A stretch of 64,000 nucleotides of DNA from NCBI GenBank assembly GCA_003508835.1, contig PUFA01000182.1, positions 372,001-436,000 of the forward strand. Direction: 5' to 3'. The notes beneath the pieces were generated by a model. The model was not told where the DNA came from and ran no database searches. It was given only the letters and a program-made list of their open reading frames with translations. The DNA is from Eonycteris spelaea (taxonomy: Eukaryota; Chordata; Mammalia; Chiroptera; Pteropodidae). Every line of letters starts with the position of its first letter. Position 1 is the first letter of the stretch. Positions 13,201 to 22,575 of this stretch are shown here, piece after piece. Made by a program: the position numbers and the translations under genes.

Positions 13201-16200
13201 CGCCCTCCGGCCACTGCCCGGGCCTGGTGGGGCTCTGGGCTTAGGCTGCTGCCCAGCGCTGTGAGGTTCCAGGTGACATCCTATCTCCGATGTGCCCAGA
13301 GGAGATTCTAAAGGATAGGGCCAAGTCCCAGGACAGCTCTTTCCCTCCGGGCTGCGGTGTGGCTGGAAGCCCTGGGCACGTCTGAGTCGGGTTTTAACCC
13401 ATCTTCCTGGGTCGACTCGGTGCTGAGCCCAGCTCCCTCCCAACTCCTCGGCACTTCAGCACCATTTCGGGGGGGGTTCCCCAAGCTTCCTTGCTGTCCA
13501 CATGCCCTGCCTGCCTGCCGATGTGCTGGGGACCGTCCCAGGGCCTCCTGGGGCGGTGACAATGTCCACCACCAGGGGGCGCCCGCCAGGCGGGCCCCTC
13601 CTTCCAGGCTCTCCTGCAGGCTCCTAGCGTCCTGCCACCCTGCCCCACCTAAGGAAGGGCAAGGAAGCTGGACCGCCGGGCCTCGCCCTCAGTTATGGCA
13701 GAGGGCACCAGGTCGCGCCTGGCAGGTGGCGCACAGATACCTGTGTACCTGCTCGGGTATCCCACTCCTTCAACGAGCTGTGCTGCTGCCTTCCTGCCAG
13801 CAAATGGGAGCCGCCTAAGGACTGCGTCTCCACACCCACTCCCCCCCACACCCATCCCCCTCGTCCCCCTCGTCCCTGCCCACAGCTGTTCAGTGTAGCA
13901 GCTGAACGTCAGTGTTAAGGTCTGAGTTTGGAACAGGTTTACTTTTTTGGGAGATTTTCTTTAAGTCTTATTATTTGTTTCTTATTGTAATCCATCTCAA
14001 AATACATTCGAAAGTTGGTGGACCATATTTTCGTGCATGGGTGTCAGGGTTTCCCAGGCTCAGACTGGGCCCGGGTCACTCTCTGTGGGGCGTCCTGGGC
14101 ACTGTGGGGGCTGGGCCCCCACCCACTCGATGCCAGGAGCACCACTGTGACAACCACAGAGGGCCCAGACGTGGCCAGTGTCCCCTGGGGGCAGGGCCGC
14201 CCTAGGGGAGAACCAGATGAAAAGAGACGACCGCTCTGGACGGGCCCTGACTTACTCTAAGCTGTCACCCCGCGCCGCCTGCCCGGGTAGCGTGCTAACT
14301 CTCGTTGGGTTTGCGCCTCTCACACTGGGTGCTGACCCTGGCACACGGGCATGGCCTTTGCCGCTGCTAACGCCCGGCCCGTTCTCCCAGGCTCCTTAAC
14401 ACAGGCCATCAGGAACTTCGCCAAGAGCCTGGAAGGCTGGCTGACCAACGCCATGAGCGACTTCCCACAACAGGTCGTCCAGACCAAGGTAACCGCGGTG
14501 GAGTGCTGTGACGGGAGGGGCCATTCCAGGCTCGGAGGAGAAGGCCGCTGGGCGCAAGGGAGCTGGCTGCTCCTGTGTGTCCCGAGGAAGGTGGTCCCCT
14601 CAGGAAGCCCTGAGGATGCGGTTGGCGTGGGGCAGACAGGTGCTGGCAGGGAGAGGCATGGCAGAGGGTGCCATCCGACGTGGCACACCTGGGTCAGCTG
14701 ACGACAGATCTGCGCTGGTTAGGGGAGGGGACTTAATCTGGCTTCACCCATGCCACTGTAGTCTTGGCTGCAAATCAGGACTTAACGTGGCGATCTGGCC
14801 CCCGGGCCAGAGGGAGGACGCCCTTTTGGACTGTTCTCACGAGTGCTTCTTAAGCCACAGCCACTCAGGGCGGAGGCCAGGTTCTGGGCATCTGGTCTAC
14901 CGCCTCCAGTCGGGGGCTGCTCTGTTACGCCGACACTGCCCACTGCGGTTGTTAAAAATCATGATTTCCAGGCCACGCCCACGAGTTCCCATCCCGCGGC
15001 ACCCAGGAGCCCCCCATTCACCGACCCTTCCAAAAAGCCGATGGGATTGAGTTCTAACCGCCATGCCACGGCGTCTGCTACAGATGCCACGTGATGCGTT
15101 GGTGACACGTGTGTCCTTCACTGACTCTCACTCTTCGGGTCCCTGAGACTGTCAGAAGGGTGGGTCCCTGAGCCCGCCCCCTCCAAGGAGCAGCGAGAAG
15201 GCGAGCGGGCGGCTCACCCTCTCGCGTGGGCCTTGGTCGCAGGTGGGCGTGGTCAGCGCCTTCGCCCAGACCCTGCGGCGGTACACGTCCCTCAACCACC
15301 TGGCGCAGGCGGCCGCGCGGTGCTGCAGAACACCTCCCAGATCAACCAGATGCTCAGCGACCTCAACCGGGTGGACTTCGCCAACGTGCAGGTGACTCCC
15401 CAGCACGGCGCCCTCAGCTAGGGGCCGGCCGCAGAGCAAGGGCGACGTGCGTGTGCCCCCAGCCTAACCTGCACCCCCAAAACGCAGCACGTAGCAAACC
15501 CAGCACGCACATTTCTGTCGTGTGAACCAGATTCAGGGGCGGCCCCCAAGGGCCCCGGGCATCACTCCGTGACCTCAGGTCACCCTGGCACCCAGGAGCT
15601 GGCACCGTCGTGTTGGTTCATTTTCTCCAAACATGTGCCTTCCCGTTGCCACAGTCACGGCCCTTTCTCTGGGCTTAGAAGGGCCGGGCCATCAGCAGCT
15701 GGAGGCTGCTGCCTGGAGTTTATCCACTAAGCAAACACATGCCAAGAGTGACCACTCAAAAGAGAGCCAGCAGCAGGACGTGGCGGGATCCGAGCTGTGG
15801 ATCCAGGAAACCTGGATTTAAGTCCTTAGCACCTGGGGCAGCTTCCGTCGCCGCCTCATGAAGTGGGCACGGACGCCACTTGGCTGCAGCTGGAACGGGC
15901 CAGGGCATGGAGGCGCGAGGTCTGGGGGGGTCTGGCCAGCTGCTGGTGCTCAGGGGCGGCCCCGACACTCGGCCTGAGCCCGCCGCGCACCCTCAGGAGC
16001 AGGCCTCGTGGGTGTGCCAGTGCGAGGAGAGCGTGGTGCAGCGGCTGGAGCAGGACTTCAAGCTGACCCTGCAGCAGCAGAGCTCCCTGGACCAGTGGGC
16101 GCGCTGGCTGGACGACGTGGTCACGCAGGCGCTGAAGCAGCACGCGGGGAGCCCCAGCTTCCCCAAGGCCGCCAGGCAGTTCCTGCTGAAGTGGTCCTTC

Positions 16201-19200
16201 TACAGGTGGGTGTCCCTGATCGGGCGCCGGGGGCAGGGCTGGGGGCTCCGGGATCATCCCACCTTCAGTGCCCCCACCCGTGGGCCTCGTCCTGGTGGCA
16301 GGTCCCCGGGGCCAGGCCCAAGGCCCTGTGGCCCGGAAGTAGGTGGCAGGCTTCCCCAGCCAGACGTTGCCGTCCGGCCTCCTGGAGAAACGCAGTGGCC
16401 TGTGCTCCCTAGCAACACCCCCCAGAGAGTCAGTAAAAGAAGTGGTTCCAAGGCATGACCCCCAGGAGAACAGGAGAGCGGATGATGGCAGATGGCAGAG
16501 GAGAGCAAGGGTTCGGGAGACACTGCGAGGTGGTCCGTTAGGGCAGCGAGCCAAATGGGAAGCAACCACCGGCCGTCAGTCCCTCACTGCCGAGTGGAAG
16601 CAGGAGGCAGAAATTGGCGTCGGTCCCCCCTCCCTGTGTCCTGTGTCCCCATGGAATGGTACCGGGCAAGGGTCAGGCGTGTCGAGGGAATATATTTTTT
16701 AAGTGTATTTGTAATATAGTCAATCATGACTGTATATAAATCTAGAACTAATTATGTGTTAATAAATATGAAGAGATTATTTCAAGGAAGTGGTTCATGC
16801 AGTCTCAGAGGCCGGAAAGTCTGAGTTCTGTGGAGCGGGCCGGCGGCTTGGAGGCCCCAGGCGGGGGCTGACGCTGCAGCCACAGGGGACTTCGTCAGGG
16901 AAGGCGCCGGTTTGCTCTGAAGCCCATTCAGCTGGCTGGATGAGGCCCACCCACAATCTGGATGGTAATCGTCACTTACTGTCCATGGATGGTAGATGTG
17001 GCCCACCCCCACAAACACCCTCATGCGACACCTGACCGGCATTTGAGTGAATAACTGGGTACGACAGCCTAGCCGAGCCAACACATAAAACTAACCCTCA
17101 CAGAAAGTAAGCATGAGAGAGAAAAATGCAGGGAAAGAAAGAAAAACGTGAAAAAGAACTCGTGGAAGAAAAATGAAAGGATCCAGAAGGTTCAATATCC
17201 AGCTGATAGGAATTTTTTAAGAGACAGAGAAAATGGAGAAAACAATACGAACAATCGAGAAGCTATCTCAGAACTGGGGGGCGCCAAGTCGAAGAAGCCG
17301 CCGGGTTCCCAGCACTGCGAGTGAGCTCCTCCCCCGAGGAACCTCCCTGTGACATTTCAGAGCAGCAAGGCCAGGAGACAGGCAGCAAGGCTTCCAAGAG
17401 AAAGCAGCGGGCCAGGTGAAGGCCTGGGAACGAGGACAGTATCTCCCGACTGAACTTGAATCTAGACGGCAGGTGAGCGGCGTCTTGAGGATTCTCAAGG
17501 AAAACCGTGTCCAAGCTGCGGTTCCAGCCGTGTAGACGGGAGCCGAGAACCAGGCTCCGGGAGACACACGGCCCAAAACCTGGGGACCGTGCTCGCTGAA
17601 AGCAGCCCTGCTGTCAGCTGGTGACAAATCCGTGGAAAGCTGAGCACTCTTAGCCCGGGAAAGTGATAGCTGTTCTAAGGCTGTCAGGCCGCGTGCGACC
17701 CAGCCCGTCGGCCAGCCGTGGCCAGCGGATCAGATCATCTCCTGCTCTCGCTCGTGCGAATCATCTTTTACTGCCACTCATTCAGGACCTTAGTGGAGTT
17801 GAGAAGTGTGACCATGTGGCCACGAAGCTGAAAATATTTAATGTCTGGGTCCTATTTTTTAAAAAAGCTTGCTGGCCCCTCAGCCAGCCGCCAGAGGTCC
17901 TCACGCTCTACCCTGGCCTCACCACCTCGGGGCCTTTGCGCTACCCTCCCCCTGCCTGCAACAGGCCTTCCCCAGCGAGCCCTGGGGCCCATTGCCATCA
18001 GAGGACTGCCCCCAGAGCTCCCTAAGTAACAGCACGCCCCTCTCCATCCCCTGTCCCCCACGCCCTGCTTTATCTCGCAGCCCCTGTTACCTTGCTCTCT
18101 GCCCGTCTGCTGTCTGTCTCCTCAGTGACCAAGCATGCTTCCTGAGAGCCAGGACGTTGCTTTTGTCCACTGCTGTGTCCCCAGGAAGGAGGTATGAGCC
18201 CAGCATTCCATGTGGCTCAGCCATGGACATAACACACCATCGCCACAAAACAGAACGCCGGTTTAGCCCAGAAGTGATGAAGCAACGTCGAGGTGATGGA
18301 CGAGGACGGGGGTGCACCTCTGTGTCCGCGGGCATAGAGACAGCGTCTGGAGGCCCGAGCTGTCCCCAGGTGGGAAGCCGCAGGGAGAGTCAGGACCTGC
18401 GGAAGGAAGAGCAGCAGGATGCGCCGCGACGTAGCAACGTGAGAAATGAGGACGGGAACACGGCGGAGAGTCGAAGGGGGTCATCGCCTCTGTGGGGTGC
18501 ACTGCTCTTCTCCGTAAGGCCCGCAACACCGTCTGACTTTGTTTCATTAGAGTCAAGAGACTTATTTCTGTGGAATCCACCAGAAAACTGAACAAGCGGG
18601 CAGGGCCTTGGCGTGGGACTGCCAAGCTCTGGCCAAGCTGCTCCGGGTGCAGGCCTGCGGATGCTCCTCCTGGGGAAGCTGCATGCCACGTGGAGAACCC
18701 GAAACGTTCCGAGACCGGGAGGCGGTGCAGAAGAGAGAGGGAGCCCGGGGTGGCGGGTGCGGAGTCCAGCGCCCGATCCACGGGGTCAGGGTATGGGGGG
18801 CTTCAGTGGAAGAGGGCTGGGACTGAGCTGGGTGGGCCGCAGAGAGGCCGTGGGACCTGAACAGAGCCCCCGCACACAGCATTTCAATTGCCTGGACGTC
18901 GCGGTGTCCAGCGTGTGTGACCCTGCGGCTGGCAGACAGCGTCCGGGAGAAGGGAGCTGGGCAAGCAGAGCTTCCCGGGGTCGGGGGTGGGCAGGGGCGA
19001 CGGCCTCCTTCCCAGGGCCCACAGGCCACGTTCGCCACTCTGCCTTTAGGCCATACAGAACCGAAGAAGCTTCTAAAGAGAAAATGCCACAAACCGCGGG
19101 TCCTTTCGCTCTGTCCACTTATGCACGGCCTTTGGGTTCATGAACATTCTCCACGTGACCTTTGCTTTTGAAAAGGACAATTTGGACAGGGACAGTCACC

Positions 19201-22200
19201 GCCCAGGTTCCCTCCTTGGTTACCCTTCCTAAGCCACCTCAAAGCCACAGCCAGCCGAAGCCAGCTTTTTCCACGGCTGAACAGAACTGGCTTCAGAGTG
19301 TGTCTACACACTGGCCCAGGAAGATGAAAAAAGAATCAAACGGGCGTTGTCAGCTGTCCTGACTGACGCACCTGCAGCCCCACTGTCACTACGCAAGTTT
19401 TAGACATTTTCAGCCTATTAAAAGCTAAACTGAGGCACATTAAAATTTCCAAACGTTTATTTGAGCAAACATCAGTTCACATTGGGCAGTGCCAAACCCA
19501 GTGTGATTGACAGCCTCCAGGGACAGAAGCGAGGGAGAGGTGTTTATAGAGAAGAGGAAGCAGCGCAGAGACATGATTTCATTGGCTAAACAAAGCAGGG
19601 ACGGCGGTTTGATTCGCTCCAGCTCCAGCAACTGTCTTAATTGGCAACTGGCTGTTTGTGGCTGGTTTTAAGTTTCACTCTGGGCATCATTCACTCCAGC
19701 TCAGGTTTGGTTCACTTACTAGGCTCAAGGCATCACAGCTGCCCTGGTGTGATGACCGACCCCCTCAGTTACTGAAATCGTCTGTAGTCACATCACGTCT
19801 CTGTGTCTCTGTGTCTCCTTCCCTTGCTGCAGTGATGTGCCTGAGAGTAGGTGAGCTCCGAGGTGGGGCACTTGGGCCTTCGGGCCACATGGCAGATGTG
19901 TTGTGGGCAGTGTTTCTGGTCAGGTGCCACGTGATGTACTCTCCTTAGCTCAGGGATCACTTTTTCCTTTAAAAAAAAATAGGTATTTTCGAGTAATAGT
20001 TTTCTTGGCACATGGCACACAACATGTACGTGAACAGGCGTGGAACTTTATTTATAGACACTGAAAGGTGAATTTCAGGTACTTTTCAATGGGTCACCAA
20101 AATTATTCTTCTTTTAATTTTTTTTCCCAACCATTTAAAATGTAAACCATCTATACCTTGCAGGTTGCACAAAAACAGGTGGCAAACTGGGTTTGGGCTG
20201 CTTTGAGCTGTAGTTTGACACTTCCCCCTTTGATGAAAGAGGTTAAAGCACCCTGAAATTCTGCCTTGCTTTTAGGTGCCTACGCTGACTGGGGAGGGGT
20301 GGCAGTGGGGGTACCAGAAGGCTGGGAGGGCAGCCTCTGTGTGTGGGGGGGGTGTCAGTAACAGCCCGGATGACCCCTCACCACAGGTGGTCTCCAGGGC
20401 TGGTGTTTGTTTGCAGCGGCCTCTTCTGAGAGCCACTGCCGCTGCCCACCCCCCATCTGCCTGTCCCCACTTCAGTCACTGGGACACGGGGGTGGTCTTG
20501 ACAGCTGGCAGGCCCCTCGTGGGCCTACGGGGTCCCCGCACAGCCTCAGAGCCGAAGAAGAGCCTGGCTGCCCTGCCCGCGGGGAGCCCGTGCCCTCTGG
20601 AGGGGACCCAGCCTGTCTGCCCGTCCCCCAGCTCCATGGTGATCCGGGACCTGACCCTGCGCAGCGCCGCCAGCTTCGGCTCCTTCCACCTCATCCGCCT
20701 GCTGTACGACGAGTACATGTTCTACCTGGTGGAGCACCGCGTCGCCGAGGCAACCGGAGAGACGCCCATCGCCGTGATGGGAGAGGTGAGGCTCCCGCCC
20801 CGGGCGGGACCGTGACGGGGGTCCGCAGGGCGGTGTGCAGGGGCGCAGGCGGAAGCGAGGCCGCCGGGCATAGCGGGCCGTGCACGCCGGGACATAACGT
20901 TTGCAGGGGGCCCGTGGGCGCAAGGAGCTGTCTGCTGGAGCCCGCAGGCGGGGGCGCGTCCCCGCCCCTCTGCCACCTACTCACCGTGACCGTGACCCGG
21001 GGCAGGGCTTCCTGTCTCTGAAATGCCCCCCGGCAGGGCGGGGGCGGGTAATTGTGGCAAAATATATATTACAGAATTTGCCATTTTAACCATTTTCAGG
21101 TGAACAATTGGGTAGCATTTAGTACATTCGCAGTACTGTGCAACTGCCACCTCTAATTCTGGAACATTCCACCACCCCTGAAGAGAAACCTGGGCCCCAG
21201 CAGTCACTCCCCTTCTCCCCTCCCCAGCCCCTGACACCCACTCACCCACTGTCTGTCTCCGTGAATGCGCCCGTTCTGGACATGTCCCATGCGTGGAATC
21301 ACACGTGTGGCCCCTGAGCGGCGTGTGTTCAGGGTCTGTTGGTGCTGTGGCCGGTGTCGGTGGCCGAGTGGCGCCCTGCTGCGTGGACAGCCAGCATTTT
21401 GCTCGTCCGTCACCCACCGCTGAGCATCCGGGCTGCTTCCGCCTGTGGCTGTGCCGGACGTGGGTGCACGGGTGTTTGCTGGAGTGTCTGTCTTTGGTTC
21501 CTCTGCGTGTCTACCCAAGAGCAGCATTGCTGGGTCGCGTGGGGTTGTTTTGAAAAAGAAATGAGCCGATGCCTGTATGGCTTTTGGTACATAATAAGCC
21601 CTCGATAAATGCTAGCTGTTCCTTCACTGTCACTAATCGGAGGCCACAGTCCCTGTCCCCTTGCTGGTGTGAGCAGTCAGCACCCCCTCGACCCTCCAGC
21701 AGCTCCCAGATACGGCCCGGAAAGTCTCAGAGTGGACACCCAGCAGAGGAGCCACTGCTCATGGCAGGACCCCCCCATTTCAAGGCGAAAGCCCGTTTAA
21801 CTGCAGGCAGAGGACATTGCTTATGGTCACTGGGACCCGCTCTGCGGAAGCCCTGACCCTGGGCTTCTTTCTTTCAGTTCAACGATCTTGCCTCCCTGTC
21901 ACTGACGCTGCTGGACAAAGGTGCGTGTGGCGGCGGCTTACCCACGCGCCTCTCCGCCTCTCCCTTGGCCTGGTGGGAGCCATGGCAGCTCCCGGGGCGG
22001 GCGGAGAGAAGGGGCGCCGCCTGGGCCACAGCGGGTGTCCCAGGGGTGCCGCTGCGGGACTAGCCCCAGCTGGAGCTCAGAGGAGCTGTCCTGCCCCCTC
22101 TGCTTGTGATGGCCCCTCAGGGCAATATTTGGTCTTGATCCCCGGGCACCCTGAAACCAGGCCCCCACAGCCAGGAAGGGGTGGGAAGGGGGTCTGGAGG

Positions 22201-22575
22201 GGGAGCTGGGCAGGGGGTGCAGAGAGCCTCCACCGCCAGCCCGTGCCCCCCCACAGGGGTGGGGGGGACGAACCACCAAGGCAGAAGCTGCCAGGCGCGT
22301 GACCCAGGCACACGGGCACTGGTCAGGGGAGGTCGTGGGTAGAAAGGCCAGGAAGAACCAGGGCCGGGGCCTGCACACGCCTGGGCACCTCTCTGAGGGG
22401 CACTTCTCTTCCCTCCGTCCCGTGGCCTCACCTGCCTCTTGTCCCCAACGCTGACCCCACAGATGACATCGGTGAAGACCGGGGTGGCGAGGCCGACGGG
22501 GAAGCCAGCGGCCTGGGTGAGCCCCTGGTGAAGCGTGAGCGCAGCGACCCGAACCCCTCCCTGCAGGGCGTCTAG
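1127..22575 (+). CDS. RFX2: RFX2, regulatory factor X2 (13 3' coding exons, 5' partial)
   Basis: RFX2 is a nuclear winged-helix transcription factor that binds X-box DNA as a homo- or heterodimer and drives ciliary and spermatid genes (established knowledge). Coding exons are 1127-1201, 7473-7654, 8484-8603, 10936-11051, 11885-12003, 12397-12509, 12842-12996, 14391-14488, 15243-15391, 15997-16205, 20632-20785, 21878-21920 and 22463-22575, all with AG acceptors and GT donors. They total 1646 bases, one short of 549 codons including the stop, because the ninth exon has a 1-base deletion. The human protein is about 723 residues, so about 175 N-terminal residues lie upstream. Domain order seen: pre-DBD linker, RFX DNA-binding domain (first exons), B and C regions, dimerisation region ending in the [19 protein letters not shown] stretch, and an acidic/basic tail. 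RFX2 is chosen over RFX1 and RFX3 from the linker, the tail and the adjoining RANBP3. Confidence 0.95.
1202..7472 (+). other. RFX2: Large RFX2 intron (6.3 kb) with minisatellite
   Basis: This GC-rich intron separates the linker exon from the first DNA-binding-domain exon. Its main structure is the 100-bp-period G-rich minisatellite at about 3241-3535. Long open frames occur on both strands (for example 1570-2244 minus and 4366-5085 plus). Their residue composition is that of random GC-rich DNA, and they overlap frames on the other strand. I see no splice-supported additional exon. Confidence 0.7.
3241..3535 (+). repeat. G-rich minisatellite, exact 100-bp higher-order period
   Basis: Almost three tandem copies. 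The decamer GGGGACGCGG recurs at 3271, 3371 and 3471, an exact 100-base period. Within each period are variants of shorter GGGGACGTGGTG-like subunits. An interspersed marker, GATATGGCATTGAGGTGG, appears in two copies. The array lies in an RFX2 intron, so the transcript carries the G-rich strand, which could fold into G-quadruplexes. A 100-base period is 1 modulo 3, so each copy shifts frame. This explains the long repetitive Pro/Arg/Ser or Gly/Asp/Thr open frames on both strands; they are artefacts. Confidence 0.93.
7473..7654 (+). CDS. RFX2: RFX2 exon, RFX DNA-binding domain part 1
   Basis: 182 bases, 60 codons plus two bases. It encodes most of the winged-helix domain, starting [20 protein letters not shown] and ending RTRRLGT plus AG of a split Arg codon. 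The RRLGTR stretch at the end is part of the conserved DNA-contacting region of RFX proteins. The acceptor is CTCCAG at 7467-7472 and the donor is GTGGGT at 7655. The codon completes with the G at 8484. Confidence 0.97.
7655..8483 (+). other. RFX2: RFX2 intron between DNA-binding-domain exons
   Basis: Intron without any feature I can name. The 339-codon open frame at 7746-8765 runs across it and through the next exon in a different frame from RFX2. It is a chance GC-rich frame. Confidence 0.7.
8484..8603 (+). CDS. RFX2: RFX2 exon, end of DNA-binding domain
   Basis: 120 bases. It begins with the G that completes Arg, then [20 protein letters not shown], the signature that closes the RFX winged helix. 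It continues [19 protein letters not shown] and ends with AG of another split Arg. The acceptor is CCAG and the donor GTGGGT at 8604. The junction phase (2) matches the next exon at 10936. Confidence 0.97.
8845..9235 (-). mobile_element. L1 3'-end fragment, antisense
   Basis: The plus strand reads as the reverse complement of an old mammalian L1 3' untranslated region. The most telling part is the end, CCATAGTTTTGCCTTTTCC then AGAATGTCATAGAGTT. The front part is diverged by CpG-rich substitutions. The boundaries are approximate and the subfamily is not assignable by eye. Confidence 0.65.
9425..9595 (-). mobile_element. hAT-Charlie-type nonautonomous DNA transposon fragment
   Basis: Contains GGGCTTTGCAGGCCA and CAATAAAACTTTATTTATAA, hallmarks of a common mammalian MER DNA-transposon family of the hAT-Charlie group. 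A fuller copy in the opposite orientation is at 52618-52835. Only the middle and one end are recognisable here. Confidence 0.65.
10370..10825 (+). mobile_element. L1M 3'-end fragment, sense
   Basis: Reads like the 3' region of an old L1M element. It has the stretch around TGAACCTCGAAGACACTACGC, then GAAAGTTCTGGAG, then AATGGTTAAAATGATAAG and a terminal TTTGACCACAATTATTTAAAAA. It is followed by a short (AC)n at 10829-10842, consistent with a decayed tail. Confidence 0.75.
10936..11051 (+). CDS. RFX2: RFX2 exon, linker after the DNA-binding domain
   Basis: 116 bases. The sequence encoded is [20 protein letters not shown] followed by [18 protein letters not shown], the Ser/Gln-rich linker typical of RFX2. 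The acceptor is CCTAG at 10931-10935 and the donor GTGAGC at 11052. It starts at phase 2 and leaves a single G that pairs with AT of the next exon to make Asp. Confidence 0.96.
11052..11884 (+). other. RFX2: RFX2 intron with short G-rich tract
   Basis: Contains a small GGGGGT-type tract at about 11656-11678 and otherwise nothing I can name. A 323-codon open frame at 11382-12353 covers most of this intron and the next exon out of frame and is not a gene. Confidence 0.7.
11885..12003 (+). CDS. RFX2: RFX2 exon, B-region start
   Basis: 119 bases encoding [20 protein letters not shown] and then [20 protein letters not shown]. This conserved block precedes the extended dimerisation region in RFX1-3. 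It follows a run of C residues and CAG, with donor GTGACC at 12004. It ends on a whole codon (phase 0). Confidence 0.96.
12004..12396 (+). other. RFX2: RFX2 intron, no features
   Basis: A 393-base intron between the two B-region exons. I see no repeat, extra exon or motif in it. Confidence 0.7.
12397..12509 (+). CDS. RFX2: RFX2 exon, conserved B region
   Basis: 113 bases encoding [20 protein letters not shown] then [17 protein letters not shown], ending in AG of a split Ser. The aromatic-rich [12 protein letters not shown] stretch is strongly conserved among RFX1-3. The donor GTGCCT at 12510 is weaker than the others but keeps the phase. Confidence 0.96.
12510..12841 (+). other. RFX2: RFX2 intron, no features
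   Basis: A 332-base intron with a C-rich tract shortly after the donor and a C-rich acceptor tract. Nothing else is recognisable. Confidence 0.7.
12842..12996 (+). CDS. RFX2: RFX2 exon, conserved C region
   Basis: 155 bases. It begins [20 protein letters not shown], continues [20 protein letters not shown] and ends [11 protein letters not shown] plus A. This is the acidic lead-in and C region of RFX proteins. The true donor is the GTAAGC inside CCCAGTAAGC, so the exon ends at 12996 and the A joins GC at 14391 to give Ser. Confidence 0.96.
12997..14390 (+). other. RFX2: RFX2 intron with a CTCF-like site
   Basis: GC-rich intron. The only distinct motif is the CTCF-like sequence at 13569-13582, listed separately. 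The AT-rich block at about 13910-14010 shows no identifiable repeat. Confidence 0.65.
13569..13582 (+). promoter_or_regulatory. CTCF-like core motif, forward
   Basis: CCACCAGGGGGCGC fits every position of the CTCF core CCASYAGRKGGCRS. It lies in an RFX2 intron. A one-mismatch motif in the opposite orientation sits at 25799-25813, so the two would point towards each other across the RFX2 3' half. Binding is inferred from sequence only. Confidence 0.6.
14391..14488 (+). CDS. RFX2: RFX2 exon between C and D regions
   Basis: 98 bases. GC completes Ser, then [20 protein letters not shown] and [12 protein letters not shown]. The acceptor is CCCAG at 14386-14390 and the donor GTAACC at 14489. It ends in phase 0, so the next exon should begin on a whole codon, which it does. 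Confidence 0.96.
14489..15242 (+). other. RFX2: RFX2 intron, no features
   Basis: No repeat or motif was recognised. The 180-codon open frame at 14508-15050 shows no family resemblance. Confidence 0.65.
15243..15391 (+). CDS. RFX2: RFX2 exon with a 1-base deletion (frameshift)
   Basis: 149 bases where 150 are needed. The frame from 15243 reads [20 protein letters not shown] then AQA. After 15310 the conserved continuation, [19 protein letters not shown] and DFANVQ, is in the frame one base earlier. The lost base falls in GCGGCCGCGCGG (about 15309-15320), where one C fewer than expected is present. Unrepaired, the frame would run into TGA at 16064-16066 in the next exon. Both splice sites (GTCGCAG before, GTGACT after) are intact and the other twelve exons are clean. 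A sequencing or assembly undercall in a C/G-rich run, or a rare allele, is more likely than a dead gene. Confidence 0.9.
15392..15996 (+). other. RFX2: RFX2 intron, no features
   Basis: Nothing recognisable apart from a C-rich acceptor region. The open frames here are continuations of shifted exon frames. Confidence 0.65.
15997..16205 (+). CDS. RFX2: RFX2 exon, start of dimerisation region
   Basis: 209 bases, the largest RFX2 exon in the window. It encodes [60 protein letters not shown] and QFLLKWSFY, and ends in AG of a split Ser. The glutamine and leucine heptads fit an alpha-helical segment leading into the dimerisation domain. The acceptor is CCTCAG and the donor GTGGGT at 16206. Confidence 0.97.
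17880..18215 (+). mobile_element. L2 3'-region fragment, sense
   Basis: The order of motifs follows the 3' end of L2: CACCACCTCGGGGCCTTTGC, a C-rich stretch with the pattern of the L2 3' end, then GAGAGCCAGGACGTTGCTTT and CACTGCTGTGTCCCC. The copy is diverged and lacks the terminal AATAAATGTTTG-type end. Boundaries are approximate. Confidence 0.6.
20158..20230 (+). mobile_element. Probable hAT-Charlie end fragment
   Basis: TTGCACAAAAACAGGTGGCA followed by AACTGGGTTTGG and TGTAGTTTGACA resembles one end of the hAT-Charlie-type family represented more fully at 52618-52835. It is short, so confidence is modest. Confidence 0.45.
20632..20785 (+). CDS. RFX2: RFX2 exon, dimerisation (D) region
   Basis: 154 bases. 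C completes Ser, followed by [40 protein letters not shown] and [11 protein letters not shown]. The hydrophobic core of this segment is the most conserved part of the RFX dimerisation domain. The acceptor is CCCCCAG and the donor GTGAGG at 20786; it ends in phase 0. Confidence 0.97.
20786..21877 (+). other. RFX2: RFX2 intron holding an antisense L1
   Basis: About half of this intron is an L1 3' fragment in antisense (21045-21545). The remainder is GC-rich and featureless. An AATAAGCCCTCGATAAATG sequence near 21594-21612 resembles the tail of an L2 or MIR. Confidence 0.6.
21045..21545 (-). mobile_element. L1M 3' UTR fragment, antisense
   Basis: The plus strand reads as reverse-complemented L1M: TTGCCATTTTAACCATTTTC, then GTGAACAATTGGGTAGCATT and TAGTACATTCGCAGTACTGT. 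Further along come CAACTGCCACCTCTAATTCT and, at the end, CAGCATTGCTGGGTCGCGTG. These follow the usual order of the L1M 3' region. It is old and CpG-decayed. Confidence 0.8.
21878..21920 (+). CDS. RFX2: RFX2 small exon [14 protein letters not shown]
   Basis: 43 bases encoding [14 protein letters not shown] plus G of a split Asp, conserved among RFX1-3. The acceptor is a clean polypyrimidine tract, CTTTCTTTCAG, and the donor is GTGCGT at 21921. Confidence 0.96.
21921..22462 (+). other. RFX2: Last RFX2 intron, no features
   Basis: A 542-base GC-rich intron. I see nothing but an ordinary donor and the CCCCACAG acceptor. Confidence 0.7.
22463..22575 (+). CDS. RFX2: RFX2 terminal coding exon and stop
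   Basis: 113 bases ending in TAG at 22573-22575. It encodes [20 protein letters not shown], then [17 protein letters not shown]. The [13 protein letters not shown] motif near the C terminus is characteristic of RFX2. The preceding acidic/glycine segment differs from the human one that I recall, as expected for a rapidly changing tail. Confidence 0.97.

Larger units (their letters stand above)
16206..20631 (+). other. RFX2: Large RFX2 intron (4.4 kb)
   Basis: Contains an L2 fragment (about 17880-18215) and a probable hAT fragment (about 20158-20230). An AT-rich stretch at 19380-19780 looks like an old interspersed repeat, but I cannot name it. A stretch at 16690-17260 is A-rich and unclassified. 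No extra exon is evident. Confidence 0.6.

Noticed and set aside
16400..16420. RFX X-box at CTCCCTAGCAACA in an RFX2 intron (possible autoregulation)
   Set aside because: Only the right half-site is present; the left half does not fit. Single half-sites are expected by chance.
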